From assembly GCA_002722705.1 (NCBI GenBank), contig PBMP01000084.1, positions 1-34,778 of the forward strand: DNA of 34,778 bases, given 5' to 3'. The stretch is from Pseudobdellovibrionaceae bacterium (GTDB lineage: Bacteria; Bdellovibrionota; UBA1018; UBA6935). Shown here in pieces: positions 1 through 9,351 of the stretch. The notes beneath the pieces are model-generated. The model worked only from the letters and a program-made list of their open reading frames with translations, had not been told where the DNA came from and made no database searches. The stretch's first letter is position 1. Each line of letters starts with the position of its first letter. Made by a program: the position numbers and the translations under genes.

Positions 1-662
1 GAAGTGGGGCTAAACCTGGATCACGTCCCGTAACCTGTCAGCATTGTGGAGGGAGTGGTGAAGTTGCTTTCCAACAAGGCTTTTTTCAAATTAGAAGACC
101 ATGTCAACATTGTGGAGGTTCTGGTCAAACGATTTCAGATCCTTGTTCTACTTGTCACGGTTCTGGAAAAACCCAAAAACGTTCTCAAATTTCTGTAAAC
201 ATTCCTGCAGGAATTGATACTGGACAAAGATTGAAACTCAATAATGAAGGTGAAGCCGGAGAACAAGGGGGACCTCCAGGGGATCTTTACGTTGTTGTTC
301 AAGTACTAGAGCATGACTTTTTCACTCGAGAAATGGATGATATTGTTTGCGAAGTGCCCATTACTTTTGTTCAAGCATCTTTAGGAACTGAAATTGAAGT
401 TCCCACTCTTGAAGGAAAAGTAAAAATGAAAATTCCTCCTGGAACCCAGTCTCATAAGGTTTTTAGGCTCAAAAATAAAGGACTTCCTCGCCTCCGATCC
501 TATGGAAAAGGAGATCAACTTGTTCAAGTGGTTGTAGAAACCCCAACAAAATTAAATAAAGAGCAAAAACAACTTTTACGATCATTTGAAGAATCTCAAG
601 GTAAATCCTGTCATCCTAATCATGAACGTTTTTTTGAAAAAGTAAGAAACCTTTTTGGTTGA
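1..662 (+). CDS. dnaJ: DnaJ chaperone, C-terminal part (5' end outside window)
   Basis: Co-chaperone of DnaK that delivers unfolded substrates and stimulates its ATPase. The reading frame is open from base 3 at the window edge, so the J domain and Gly/Phe linker lie outside. Visible are three zinc-finger CxxCxGxG repeats (CQHCGGSG, CQHCGGSG, CSTCHGSG), preceded by SGAKPGSRP, the usual tail of the first repeat. The C-terminal substrate-binding beta domains follow (ISVNIPAGIDTGQRLKL, then GDLYVVVQV, then IPPGTQSHKVFRLKNKGLP). The stop is TGA at 660-662. The ATG at 231 is internal to the conserved domain and is not the start. The next gene begins 44 bp downstream on the same strand with no clear terminator between them, so cotranscription is possible. 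Confidence 0.95.
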   Translation, partial: SGAKPGSRPVTCQHCGGSGEVAFQQGFFQIRRPCQHCGGSGQTISDPCSTCHGSGKTQKRSQISVNIPAGIDTGQRLKLNNEGEAGEQGGPPGDLYVVVQVLEHDFFTREMDDIVCEVPITFVQASLGTEIEVPTLEGKVKMKIPPGTQSHKVFRLKNKGLPRLRSYGKGDQLVQVVVETPTKLNKEQKQLLRSFEESQGKSCHPNHERFFEKVRNLFG

Positions 663-706
663 ATTAGGGTTCCCCCACTCGACCATTCTAGGTTAGACTA
701 TGGGGC

Positions 707-2734
707 ATGATTCGACTTAATCATTTTCTTTTCATAGGTATGACTCTTTTATTCATCTCAGGATGTGCATCTACTCGTTTGCAGTCAGGGCCTGGAAAAA
801 ACTCAGAAAGACCTTCTATTTCCTCTGTTGAACAATGGAAGAAAGAACCAGTTCAAGCAAGTGGGCAAGAAGCAATTGATTACCAAGAAATCAAATTCTT
901 GTTCTCGAAAAAAAAATACACTGACGCACTAGGACTTACAGAGTCTTTCATAACTCACTACCCAAAAAGCAAACAACTTTCTCTTGTTTACAACATTCGG
1001 GGGCTCATTCATTTAAATCAAAAAGAATCCGACCTCTCTATTTTTGATTTCAAAAAAGCAATTGAATATTCAAATAATCCAACCTTAATCCATTACTTTA
1101 GATTTAATTTAGCTGCTGCCAAGTATCAATCTGATCAAATTGAGGAGTCATTAACCACATTAAAAATGACCGACTCACAGACTTTGGACGCCAATACCAA
1201 ATTTAGGTATTATTTTCTAAATGCAAAAATTGCTTTAAGAAAAAAAGAAATTCAACTTGCCACTGATTATCTTTTTCAAGCAAGTTATGTCATTTCAGAT
1301 TTAAAAACGAACGTTCAAGATCAAAATAGAGAAAAGCTGAGTGGATACTTAGAAAAACTAGTAAAAAGAATCTCTAACCAAGAAAAACTAGATAGACTCT
1401 ACGAAAACCACCAAAACTCACCACTTGCAGATGTTATTCTTTTTCAAATTAGCAGAATTGCTTTAAAAGAAGCAAAAATCTCCTATGCAATGGAAGTGTT
1501 ACAAAAATTAATTGAATCATATCCTTCATCTATTCATTATTCTGAAGCGGTCGATGAAATTAGAAGATTAAGTCAAACAACTCAGGAAGATCAACAAGCA
1601 ATTGGAGTACTTCTTCCTCTTTCTGGAAAATATGCTCGCTTTGGCGAAAAGGCACTTCAAGCAATTGAACTTGCATTTAAAATTTACGACCCTCAATCTC
1701 CACATAGCGGAGTCACACTTCACATTGAAGATACTGGAGAAACCATTGAAACAGCCACACAAGCACTTGATAAACTCTATTTTGATAAACATGTAGTTGC
1801 TATTATCGGACCTCTCACCAGTAAATATGCACCAGCAGTAACAGAAAGAGCTCAAAATTTAGGAATTCCAATTATTTCTCTTGCTCAAAAAAACGTTGAA
1901 AAAGGATCTTATATTTTTCAAACATCTGTGACTCCTCAAATTCAAGCTGAAGAGATTGCGAAATACGCCATCGAACATGAAGGCTTAAAAAAGTTCGCTA
2001 TTTTAGCTCCGAAAGATAAATTTGGAGAAGTATACACACATGCATTTTGGGATGCCGTTGAAGAGCTTGGAGGTGAAGTTGTTGCTTATGAAACCTACAC
2101 TCCAAATGACACTGATTTCAAAGCTCCGATGCAAAAGCTTGCAGGACGATTTTATCGAGGTGCACGATATAACGAAGAAGAAGCTTTAGAAAGCTTTAGA
2201 GAAGAACATCAAATTAAAAGAAGAACTCGATACAACCAACAATTTTTCAAGCTTCAACCAATTATTTCCTATGATGCTGTATTTATTCCCGATGACGCAA
2301 AAACAGTAAGCCTGATCCTACCTTCATTTGCCTATCACGATATCGAAAATGTCAGATTTTTAGGGATCAATACATGGAATTCAAATATTCTCCCAAAAAG
2401 AGCAAAGAGACATGCGCTTGGTTCTCTTTTTGTGAGTTCATTTTTCGAGAAAAGCTCTTCTAGTTATATTCAAAACTTCATTTCTAGATACATTCGATCT
2501 TTTGGAGAAAAGCCGTCACTTGTAGAAGCTCTTTCTTTTGATGCGGCGTCCCTGTTAGACTATACTCTTCTCACAATAGACGGTTCTATTTCTCGATCCT
2601 CAATACAAAACCGCCTTTCATTAATTCAAGATTACCCTGGTGTCACAGGAAGAATCTCTTATGCCAATGGACAGTTCAATCGTAAGCTAAAAGTCCTTAC
2701 TGTTGAAAATTCAGGTATTGTTGAGGCAGAGTAG
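707..2734 (+). CDS. LpoA-like lipoprotein: TPR domain plus periplasmic-binding-protein fold (putative PBP activator)
   Basis: A 675-residue lipoprotein. The N-terminus has a hydrophobic signal ending in FISGC, giving a lipidated Cys20. Residues about 55-285 are helical and TPR-like. From about residue 297 (AIGVLLPLSGKYARFGEKAL) to about 660 there is a type I periplasmic-binding-protein fold. This order and length match the LpoA/YraM group (E. coli LpoA is about 678 residues), outer-membrane lipoproteins that activate penicillin-binding protein 1A. A lone ABC-transporter binding protein is the alternative, but no permease genes are nearby and the TPR half argues against it. The ATG at 707 is preceded only by a GGGG stretch, so its ribosome binding site is weak. 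The stop lies one base from the convergent recN stop. Confidence 0.75.
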   Translation: MIRLNHFLFIGMTLLFISGCASTRLQSGPGKNSERPSISSVEQWKKEPVQASGQEAIDYQEIKFLFSKKKYTDALGLTESFITHYPKSKQLSLVYNIRGLIHLNQKESDLSIFDFKKAIEYSNNPTLIHYFRFNLAAAKYQSDQIEESLTTLKMTDSQTLDANTKFRYYFLNAKIALRKKEIQLATDYLFQASYVISDLKTNVQDQNREKLSGYLEKLVKRISNQEKLDRLYENHQNSPLADVILFQISRIALKEAKISYAMEVLQKLIESYPSSIHYSEAVDEIRRLSQTTQEDQQAIGVLLPLSGKYARFGEKALQAIELAFKIYDPQSPHSGVTLHIEDTGETIETATQALDKLYFDKHVVAIIGPLTSKYAPAVTERAQNLGIPIISLAQKNVEKGSYIFQTSVTPQIQAEEIAKYAIEHEGLKKFAILAPKDKFGEVYTHAFWDAVEELGGEVVAYETYTPNDTDFKAPMQKLAGRFYRGARYNEEEALESFREEHQIKRRTRYNQQFFKLQPIISYDAVFIPDDAKTVSLILPSFAYHDIENVRFLGINTWNSNILPKRAKRHALGSLFVSSFFEKSSSSYIQNFISRYIRSFGEKPSLVEALSFDAASLLDYTLLTIDGSISRSSIQNRLSLIQDYPGVTGRISYANGQFNRKLKVLTVENSGIVEAE

Positions 2735-2735
2735 T

Positions 2736-4418
2736 TTACCTTGCCATCTCAAGTAACTCTGCAGCGTTTTTAAGACTTGCCTTGGTTGTCTTAGGGCCTC
2801 CGAGCATTCGAGCAATTTCTTTTTTTCTAGCCTGGCCTTTGACTTCAACCACTTCTGTTTTAGTACGATTACCGGATACGGTTTTCTTTACGGAGAGGTG
2901 GTGATGAGCAAAAGAAGCCACTTGAGGTAGATGTGTAATACATAATACTTGCCCATTTTCTGAAACAGATTTGAGTTTTTTGCCTACTTCAAAAGCTGTT
3001 TCTCCCCCCATGCCTGAATCAATTTCATCAAAAAGATAGACTCCAATACCTCCTTGATCTGAAATCACTCTTCTAATTGCAAGCATCATTCGAGACAGTT
3101 CTCCTCCTGAAGCAATTTTACCTAACGGCTTTGAATCTTCGCCACGGTTAGTTTGAACTCTAAATTGAATCTCATCTGCTCCTTTTTGAGAACTCCAATC
3201 ATTCATTTCTTCAATAGGATCAATCTGAATATTAAATTCAGATTCACTCATTTTTAAATCTTTGAGTTCTGCGGTGACTGAGTCAGAAAATAATTCTGCT
3301 ACTTTTTTTCGATTTTCTGAAAGTTTTTTTCCTTGAGAATAAAGCTGAGTTTCTACTTCTTCCAATTGAGAAAGAACTTCACTCAATTGTCCATCCATTT
3401 GTTCTATTGAATTTGCTTCTTTCTCTAGATGAGAAAGCGTTTCAAGCATTTCTGCTACAGATTTTCCGTACTTTCTTCGTAACTCAGCAATTGTTGCTAA
3501 TCTCCCTTGAACCTCTTCAAGTCGCGAAGGATCCATCTCAATAGACTCAATGTACTGAGAAATGACTAAATCAACATCTTCAACCTCAGCCAAAGCTCGA
3601 TCCATTCCCTCTGCAAGAGCAAGGGCTTTACAGTCCATTTCAGAAAGTGACCTCAGTTGAGAGGTTGCTGATTTCAATAAATCCATAATCCCATTGGTAT
3701 CATCACCGCCTGAAATTGCTTTTCTAGCAGACTGTGCAGACTGAATTCGAAGCTCAGTTGATTGTAAAAGTCTCTTCTCTGCTTGAAGTTTTTCATCTTC
3801 CCCCGGTTCAAGTCGTGCTTTCTTTAATTCCTCTATTTGAAACCGAATGAAATCTAATTTCTTCATTCGTTCTTCTTCTGTATTTCTAAGAGATTCTGAT
3901 TGAGCTTTTAAAGCTTTCATCTCCTTTATCGATCGCAACACTTCTTGTGATCGCTCTTCAAGTCCGCCAAATCGATCTACCAGTTTTATTTGAGTTTCAG
4001 ATTTTAATAAAGATTGATGCTCATGCTGTCCACACACATCGACTAACCCCTCACTCACTTGTTGAAGAATGGAAACAGTAGCCAAGCTTCCATTGATAAA
4101 AATCCGATTCCTTCCATTTCTATGGATTGTTCTTCGAATAAGAAGCTGCTCGTCATCGGACTCAAATCCAAATGTTTCAAGCCTTTTTTTCATCCAGGAC
4201 ATTTCAGACAGATCAAAAATTCCCTCGACCAATGCCTCGTCACACCCACTTCGAATTAAATCAGTGCTTGCCCGACTTCCCAAAATCATTGAAATTGCTT
4301 GAATGATGATTGATTTTCCTGCTCCGGTCTCACCCGAAATCACATTAAGTCCAGATTTAAACTGAATTTCTTGTTCATTAATCACGGCAACATTTTTGAT
4401 TTTTAATGCTTCTAACAT
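2736..4418 (-). CDS. recN: DNA repair protein RecN
   Basis: SMC-like ATPase acting in recombinational repair of double-strand breaks. At 560 residues it is close to the usual length (E. coli about 553). The N-terminus has the Walker A loop GETGAGKS near residue 30 in the typical context LKIKNVAVINEQEI. A long helical coiled-coil middle (about 150-390) is followed by the C-terminal ATPase half with ASGGELSRMMLA (ABC signature), YLFDEIDSGMGG (Walker B) and LCITHLPQVASFA, all hallmarks of RecN. It begins 6 bp after the nadK stop, with its AGAGG ribosome binding site overlapping the end of nadK, so the two genes are an operon and probably translationally coupled. nadK-recN is a recurrent arrangement in bacteria. 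Confidence 0.97.
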   Translation of the reverse strand: MLEALKIKNVAVINEQEIQFKSGLNVISGETGAGKSIIIQAISMILGSRASTDLIRSGCDEALVEGIFDLSEMSWMKKRLETFGFESDDEQLLIRRTIHRNGRNRIFINGSLATVSILQQVSEGLVDVCGQHEHQSLLKSETQIKLVDRFGGLEERSQEVLRSIKEMKALKAQSESLRNTEEERMKKLDFIRFQIEELKKARLEPGEDEKLQAEKRLLQSTELRIQSAQSARKAISGGDDTNGIMDLLKSATSQLRSLSEMDCKALALAEGMDRALAEVEDVDLVISQYIESIEMDPSRLEEVQGRLATIAELRRKYGKSVAEMLETLSHLEKEANSIEQMDGQLSEVLSQLEEVETQLYSQGKKLSENRKKVAELFSDSVTAELKDLKMSESEFNIQIDPIEEMNDWSSQKGADEIQFRVQTNRGEDSKPLGKIASGGELSRMMLAIRRVISDQGGIGVYLFDEIDSGMGGETAFEVGKKLKSVSENGQVLCITHLPQVASFAHHHLSVKKTVSGNRTKTEVVEVKGQARKKEIARMLGGPKTTKASLKNAAELLEMAR

Positions 4419-4424
4419 AATCCT

Positions 4425-5327
4425 CTACCTCATTCCGAATTTGAACTTCTCATTTAACACACTAAAATAATCTCGATTTGAAGATGATACGATTTTTAAA
4501 TTTCCCTGCTGATATTTTCTCACCTTCACCCGGTCCCCTTCAACTAAATCCACTGCATCTTGACCATCTAACGTTAAAAGCACATGCCCAGGTCGATGTT
4601 CTAATTGAATTTCAATTTCTGCATCATTAGGAACGACAAGAGGACGATGAGTCAAGCCATGAGCACAAATAGGAGTAATTGCAAGAATAGGTGTTCCAGG
4701 AACAAGAATTGGTCCACCTGCAGCTAAATTATAAGCTGTAGATCCCGTAGGAGTACTCACAATTAAACCATCAGCACGAACAGTGGAAACATGAACCCCA
4801 TTCACAGCAAGTCTCATGCCTATAATACGAGCAATTGCTCCTTTAGAAATAACAGCATCATTAACCACCGGGCCTTGAAAAACAGTCTTTCCATCACGAA
4901 CCAAAGTCACTTCAAGAAGAGCTCTTTCACTCACTGCTACCGATTGCTTTTCTAAAATCTCATCAATGACCTTTTTGGCTTCTTCTTTTTTAATCTCAGT
5001 TAAAAAACCAAGCGTCCCCATATTCACACCAAGTAAAGGAACTTGGCAGTCTTTCATATGACGAGCAATACTTAAGAAGGTTCCGTCTCCTCCAAAAACA
5101 ACGATTAGATCAACATGATGAGGAAGATCTTTTTTAGGATGAACATGAACCTTTGAACCATTTTTCTTTTCTTGAAGCAGTGTAGCAATATCTTTTGCCT
5201 CTTCTGCAAAATGAATTCCTCCCCCCCGAGTCATTAAATCCTGACAAATCTCAACTGCTAATTGAGCTGCCTCCGGAACTCTCATTTTTATTACAAAACC
5301 GATATTTTGGATTTTATTTAAATTCAT
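4425..5327 (-). CDS. nadK: NAD kinase
   Basis: Phosphorylates NAD to NADP in the cytoplasm using ATP or polyphosphate. The 300-residue protein carries the diagnostic GGDGT motif (VVFGGDGTFLSIAR), the NMGTLGFLTE segment and the second conserved block RADGLIVSTPTGSTAYNLAAGGPI, given here in outline. The C-terminal beta-rich region ends with HVLLTLDGQDAV. The ATG at 5327 has a good ribosome binding site (GAGGGTGG). It is the first gene of a nadK-recN pair and diverges from rarA across a 96 bp gap that must hold promoters for both directions, although I see no strong consensus there. Confidence 0.97.
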   Translation of the reverse strand: MNLNKIQNIGFVIKMRVPEAAQLAVEICQDLMTRGGGIHFAEEAKDIATLLQEKKNGSKVHVHPKKDLPHHVDLIVVFGGDGTFLSIARHMKDCQVPLLGVNMGTLGFLTEIKKEEAKKVIDEILEKQSVAVSERALLEVTLVRDGKTVFQGPVVNDAVISKGAIARIIGMRLAVNGVHVSTVRADGLIVSTPTGSTAYNLAAGGPILVPGTPILAITPICAHGLTHRPLVVPNDAEIEIQLEHRPGHVLLTLDGQDAVDLVEGDRVKVRKYQQGNLKIVSSSNRDYFSVLNEKFKFGMR

Positions 5328-5423
5328 ACCACCCTCAAAATCATATTAATAAGAGTCCTTTGCATTTTATGCCTTCAGGTCTAAATTCACTGAATTACTT
5401 AAGTCTAAGCAAAGGAAAGCAGC

Positions 5424-6752
5424 TTGTCACTGGATCTATTTGAAATAAACAAAAAAAATAACAATACTTCGACATTGTCTTCATCACCATCTTCACCTCT
5501 AGCTCACCAAATGAGACCAATGGTCCTAGAGAATTTTTATGGTCATGAAAAACACCTCTCAGAAGGTTCTCCCTTGCTAGAATGGATTAAAAAGGACTCC
5601 ATCCCTTCATTAATTTTATGGGGACCTCCAGGATGCGGAAAAACTTCACTTGCGCAAATCATTGCAAAAAAAACTGCTCATCACTTTGTAAATATCAGTG
5701 CAGTCATGGGTGGTATTAAAGAAATTAAAGAAGCTGTTGAAAAAGCAAAAATGATCAAAAGTCTCCACAACCAATCCACCATTCTCTTTATTGATGAGAT
5801 TCACCGTTTTAATAAAACTCAGCAAGATGCCCTTCTTCCACATGTAGAAAATGGAACACTTACTCTTATTGGAGCAACTACAGAAAATCCTTCTTTCGAG
5901 ATCAATCAGGCACTTCTTTCAAGATCAAATGTAATTCGTCTCGAAGCTTTATCAAAAGAAGCAATAAAAAAAATCATCGAACGAGCTTTAAAAAATTCAA
6001 AAAAAATTTCCTATTCATTAACTAAAGAAGTCATTGAATTGATTTCTCAAAACTCTCAAGGCGACGCTCGGTTTGTGCTTGGGCATTTAGAACAAATTGA
6101 AACTATCATTCAAAATAAACAATCCACCTCTGAAAAAATAAATCTTGATGACTACGATAACATTTGTGAAAAAATCCAACACTCTCCAGTTCTTTCATAT
6201 GACAAAAAAGGAGAGGCCCACTATGATATCACATCAGCTTTTATAAAAAGTATTCGAAGCTCAAGTCCCGATGCAGGCGTTTATTATTTAGCCCGAATGC
6301 TAGAGGGAGGGGAAGACCCTGTCTTCATTTCTAGACGCCTTGTTATTTTGGCATCTGAAGACATCGGAAATGCAGACCCTCAAGCCCTTCAAGTTGCGAT
6401 AGCTGCCCAACAAGCCGTTTCTCTCATAGGCATGCCAGAAGCTCGAATCCCGCTCTCTCAGGCGGTAATTTACCTCTCATGTGCTCCTAAAAGCAATGCA
6501 TCTTACCTTGCCATTGATAAGGCAATAAGTGAGGTAAGAAAAAGCGGAGCGCTACCTCCACCCATGTACTTAAAAAATGCTCCTACCTCACTTATGAAAA
6601 AAGAAGGATATGGAGTCGGATATCAATATGCACACGATCAAAAAGTGACACATCCTTTACTTCCTAAAGAAATTGAAAATAAAAAATTCTACACTCCAAC
6701 TGAAAACGGATTAGAAAAACATATTAAAGTTAAACTAGAAAATAAAAAATAA
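5424..6752 (+). CDS. rarA: Replication-associated recombination protein A (RarA/MgsA), AAA+ ATPase
   Basis: AAA+ ATPase of the RarA/WRNIP1/Mgs1 family, related to clamp-loader subunits, acting at stalled forks. Visible are PLAHQMRPMVLENFYGHEKHL (the family's N-terminal signature, here with 'GH' for the more usual 'GQ'), Walker A GPPGCGKTS, Walker B ILFIDEIHRFNKTQQDALL, and sensor 1 GATTENPSFEINQALLSR. The C-terminal part has RMLEGGEDPVFISRRL and ASEDIGNADPQAL, typical of RarA. Length 442 is normal. The start is TTG at 5424 with AAAGGAAAG just upstream. The downstream ATG coding for MRPM would cut the conserved PLA motif, so the TTG is preferred. Confidence 0.95.
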   Translation: MSLDLFEINKKNNNTSTLSSSPSSPLAHQMRPMVLENFYGHEKHLSEGSPLLEWIKKDSIPSLILWGPPGCGKTSLAQIIAKKTAHHFVNISAVMGGIKEIKEAVEKAKMIKSLHNQSTILFIDEIHRFNKTQQDALLPHVENGTLTLIGATTENPSFEINQALLSRSNVIRLEALSKEAIKKIIERALKNSKKISYSLTKEVIELISQNSQGDARFVLGHLEQIETIIQNKQSTSEKINLDDYDNICEKIQHSPVLSYDKKGEAHYDITSAFIKSIRSSSPDAGVYYLARMLEGGEDPVFISRRLVILASEDIGNADPQALQVAIAAQQAVSLIGMPEARIPLSQAVIYLSCAPKSNASYLAIDKAISEVRKSGALPPPMYLKNAPTSLMKKEGYGVGYQYAHDQKVTHPLLPKEIENKKFYTPTENGLEKHIKVKLENKK

Positions 6753-6869
6753 GATGAAACAGTCGTCACTCATTTATTTCGAATCATTAATTACCAGTAG
6801 CACGAAATCAAACAAAAATTTACGGTTGTCGAATTAAATACAAACGATGGTTTCAAAATAACTCAACTC

Positions 6870-6888
6870 CACCAGAGAGTATCTGGTG
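6870..6888 (+). terminator. Stem-loop after rarA
   Basis: Perfect 7 bp stem CACCAGA / TCTGGTG with a five-base loop, followed by AT-rich sequence (ATTAATTATTTAT) but no pure T run. It lies 118 bp beyond the rarA stop, between two convergent genes, so it may end transcription from either side. The weak U-tract keeps confidence modest. Confidence 0.4.
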
Positions 6889-6905
6889 ATTAATTATTTA
6901 TAAGT

Positions 6906-6944
6906 TAAGTTCTGGGAGTTTTTTTATAAAACTTTCAGGACTTA
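6906..6944 (+). terminator. Second stem-loop between convergent genes
   Basis: Thirteen positions pair (TAAGTTCTGGGAG with CTTTCAGGACTTA) around a 13-base A/T loop. Three pairs are G-U wobbles in plus-strand RNA and would be A-C mismatches in minus-strand RNA, so if functional it more likely acts on rarA transcripts. It ends just before the stop of the opposing gene at 6946. The stem is not followed by a run of T. Confidence 0.35.
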
Positions 6945-6945
6945 T

Positions 6946-7545
6946 TTAAACTTCGTGTAGACGAATAATTTGATTGATACCCGTATTCTGCCATGAAAGT
7001 AAATTCTGAGGCAAATACTTACTTAAAAGTAATTTAAAATACTCTAACTCTGAATCCCTTTTTGAATCATGCATATCTTTTATAATCGATTTTAAATCAT
7101 TTTCTAAAAGATCTAAATTTTGAATTGATTCTTTTAATAAAATCTTTTTTGAAACACTTAAAGTTTCTGAAAAAGTCATTAGACCATCGATCAGTTGAAC
7201 ATAAAATCGTTCAAATTGAGGTTCAAAAACTAAAGGTTTAAGGTCATCACAAAACTGAATTAAAATTGAGCAATATTTTTTCAAATACTCTAATGATTCA
7301 ATTGCAATTTCTTTAGGATTCTTTGTCCAAACTTCTATTTCAGAAAGCTGATTTGAATTGATTTCAATATCAGAACCATGCGTACTCCAATCATAAGAAA
7401 TTCCACCAAGTTTAAGTTCCGATATCACTTGAGTTTCTTTATTTAAATTACTTTCAATACATTCAACTAACTGAGATAAAATTTGTAATTTATCGCCCAG
7501 TTGGATTTCTTTTTTCTCACCATTTAGTGAAATTTGATAAATCAA
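6946..7545 (-). CDS. Unknown protein, last gene of the flagellar-filament cluster
   Basis: I do not recognise this 199-residue protein. It has no signal peptide or membrane helix and is probably cytoplasmic. The first ~90 residues look like a mixed alpha/beta domain (MIYQISLNGEKKEIQLGDKL, then ELKLGGISYDW and SEIEVW). Residues about 95-190 are almost wholly helical with heptad-like leucine spacing and may form a bundle. It starts 10 bp after the stop of the GT9-type glycosyltransferase gene and is probably cotranscribed with it. By eye its helical half resembles in character the C-terminal helical extension of that glycosyltransferase, so a partner role is possible but unproven. Confidence 0.75.
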   Translation of the reverse strand: MIYQISLNGEKKEIQLGDKLQILSQLVECIESNLNKETQVISELKLGGISYDWSTHGSDIEINSNQLSEIEVWTKNPKEIAIESLEYLKKYCSILIQFCDDLKPLVFEPQFERFYVQLIDGLMTFSETLSVSKKILLKESIQNLDLLENDLKSIIKDMHDSKRDSELEYFKLLLSKYLPQNLLSWQNTGINQIIRLHEV

Positions 7546-7555
7546 GATCGACTCC

Positions 7556-9349
7556 TTAAAGTTTACGTTGTCCTTCGATTAATTGAAGAGGGCGCTTTTG
7601 AACAATTACGGGTTTTGAAATTTCTATCGTATGTTCAAGCCATTCTCTTAAAACAGCAACACCTTCATTCATTTGACGATAAACTTCTGCGGTGTCTCTT
7701 GCTGCAGAAGATAATTTTTCACTTTCTAAATTATGAATAAGCACTTGACTCATTTTTGCGAAAATTGCCAGCATCGGTTGGGCTTTAGCGAGACGATCAA
7801 TGAGTGCATCGAGTTCAATGAGCTTCTTTCCAATCGATTGAATTTTATCTCGCTCATTCAGGCTCATGATTTTATCTGACTTCAATCTTCCTGAAACATC
7901 TACCAGTTCAGTGGCTACATTAACTGCTTCTAAAGTAACCCGGTACAAAACCAGAGAAGACTCAAGCATCAATCGAATTTCTTTAATCAGTTCAGGTGTA
8001 ATAAACTCTCTATTAATTTCTTGTCCTGTGGGAGCGATCCAACCACAATACCAACCACGAGCAATTTGTCCAATAACGTTAGCAACTAAATCTGAAAGTT
8101 CGTAATGTTCTTTTATCAGTCGCTCATAAAAAACACCGCCTCCATTTTGAGTGGATCTAATTTTAGTTCTTAAAACATCGGTTTTTGAAATAAGTCCAGA
8201 ATATCCTAGTTGTTGAAAGTGTTCGTAGATTGTTTTGTTTCCATGATGAGCCCACTCGCTACTTGCGTAAGACCAGACAGCATATGCTGCTTCTACCCGA
8301 ATCTTTTCGTTTGATGTAACCACATAGTGACTATTCCCGTAAGGACCAATCTCATAATATTTAACATCTCCAGGAGCAAGATGAAGAATTCTCGTTCCTA
8401 ATACACTTGCCAGCTGAACAGCTGTAATATCGGAAGACACTAACCATGCACATTTTCCAACAATAGACGTCCATAAATCAAAATCAGTTTCTCCTACGAG
8501 AGATAAAACTCTATTCTCACATTCAGGAAGATCTCTGATTAAATTTTGATAACATTCATTTGAAAAATTTTTCTCTTTTTCGTCTCCAGTAATAACGATG
8601 TTGTATTCTGGATGACGTCTTAATAAAAAAGAAGCAAATTCACTCCATTCTAGACTTGACCAATTCTTATGTTTTTCTTCATTTCTGATGTGAATACATA
8701 TCCATTTTTTTGAAGAATAAAGATAATCCCATGCAGAATCCACAGCACCAGAATCTAAAACAAAAAAAGATTTAGAGGTAACAGCCTTTTCTCCGTTATC
8801 TTCCGGCTCTCCCAGATGAATCTGGAAAGTTGTGAGTAACTGAGTTGTTAAAATATCTGTTAAATGTATATTTTGTTTTATATCAGATTGAACTGCTGCA
8901 TGAATATAACAACTCCAACCATCTGAACAGAGAAGAGACTGTTTGTTCTCCCGAACATATCCTAATTTAATTTGTGCAGGAATTAAACTTGACAAATAAC
9001 TACTCGCTTGTGAATACGTCCAATTAACTAAAAAGTCCCATCCATTTCCAACAACAGGGGATAACCAAAGTCCTAAATCTGCCATCCCTTCTTTAATTGT
9101 TTTTTCTGAATCGACAATTTGATTGATAATAGCTTCTGTAGGTAGAGTAAATACATTCTCTAACCAATCTACTCTTCTTGCTGCAGCGGAGTGTTGACTC
9201 CGGACTACCATTGAAAAGTCTACATTGGGATAGAGTTGTTTGGCCGCTCGAAGTGCCATGAGCGACTGTATTGTGTCTGATAATGGCCCCAATTGTACGA
9301 CTAAACATTTTATATTTTTTTTATTAACGAGCGATCCTTGCTCATTCAT
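7556..9349 (-). CDS. GT9-type (heptosyltransferase-like) glycosyltransferase with helical C-terminal extension
   Basis: Residues 10-350 resemble ADP-heptose:LPS heptosyltransferases: a first Rossmann domain with LGPLSD (residues 20-25, where the family has LGxxGD), then CIHIRNEEKHKNW (residues 218-230, family pattern K..W) and a second domain with GETDFDLWTSIVGKCAWLVS, SDITAVQLASVLGTR and LAPG. About 200 further residues (400-597) are mostly helical and are not part of standard GT9 enzymes. It sits in the fliS-fliD operon, far from any visible LPS genes, so I infer a role in flagellin or filament glycosylation rather than LPS core synthesis. The ATG at 9349 follows the previous stop by 2 bp with AAGGAG nine bases upstream. 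Confidence 0.75.
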   Translation of the reverse strand: MNEQGSLVNKKNIKCLVVQLGPLSDTIQSLMALRAAKQLYPNVDFSMVVRSQHSAAARRVDWLENVFTLPTEAIINQIVDSEKTIKEGMADLGLWLSPVVGNGWDFLVNWTYSQASSYLSSLIPAQIKLGYVRENKQSLLCSDGWSCYIHAAVQSDIKQNIHLTDILTTQLLTTFQIHLGEPEDNGEKAVTSKSFFVLDSGAVDSAWDYLYSSKKWICIHIRNEEKHKNWSSLEWSEFASFLLRRHPEYNIVITGDEKEKNFSNECYQNLIRDLPECENRVLSLVGETDFDLWTSIVGKCAWLVSSDITAVQLASVLGTRILHLAPGDVKYYEIGPYGNSHYVVTSNEKIRVEAAYAVWSYASSEWAHHGNKTIYEHFQQLGYSGLISKTDVLRTKIRSTQNGGGVFYERLIKEHYELSDLVANVIGQIARGWYCGWIAPTGQEINREFITPELIKEIRLMLESSLVLYRVTLEAVNVATELVDVSGRLKSDKIMSLNERDKIQSIGKKLIELDALIDRLAKAQPMLAIFAKMSQVLIHNLESEKLSSAARDTAEVYRQMNEGVAVLREWLEHTIEISKPVIVQKRPLQLIEGQRKL

Positions 9350-9351
9350 GC

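Noticed and set aside
231..233. ATG at 231 as the start of a separate small gene
   Set aside because: It is inside the continuous dnaJ frame, which is open from the window edge and encodes the zinc fingers before it.
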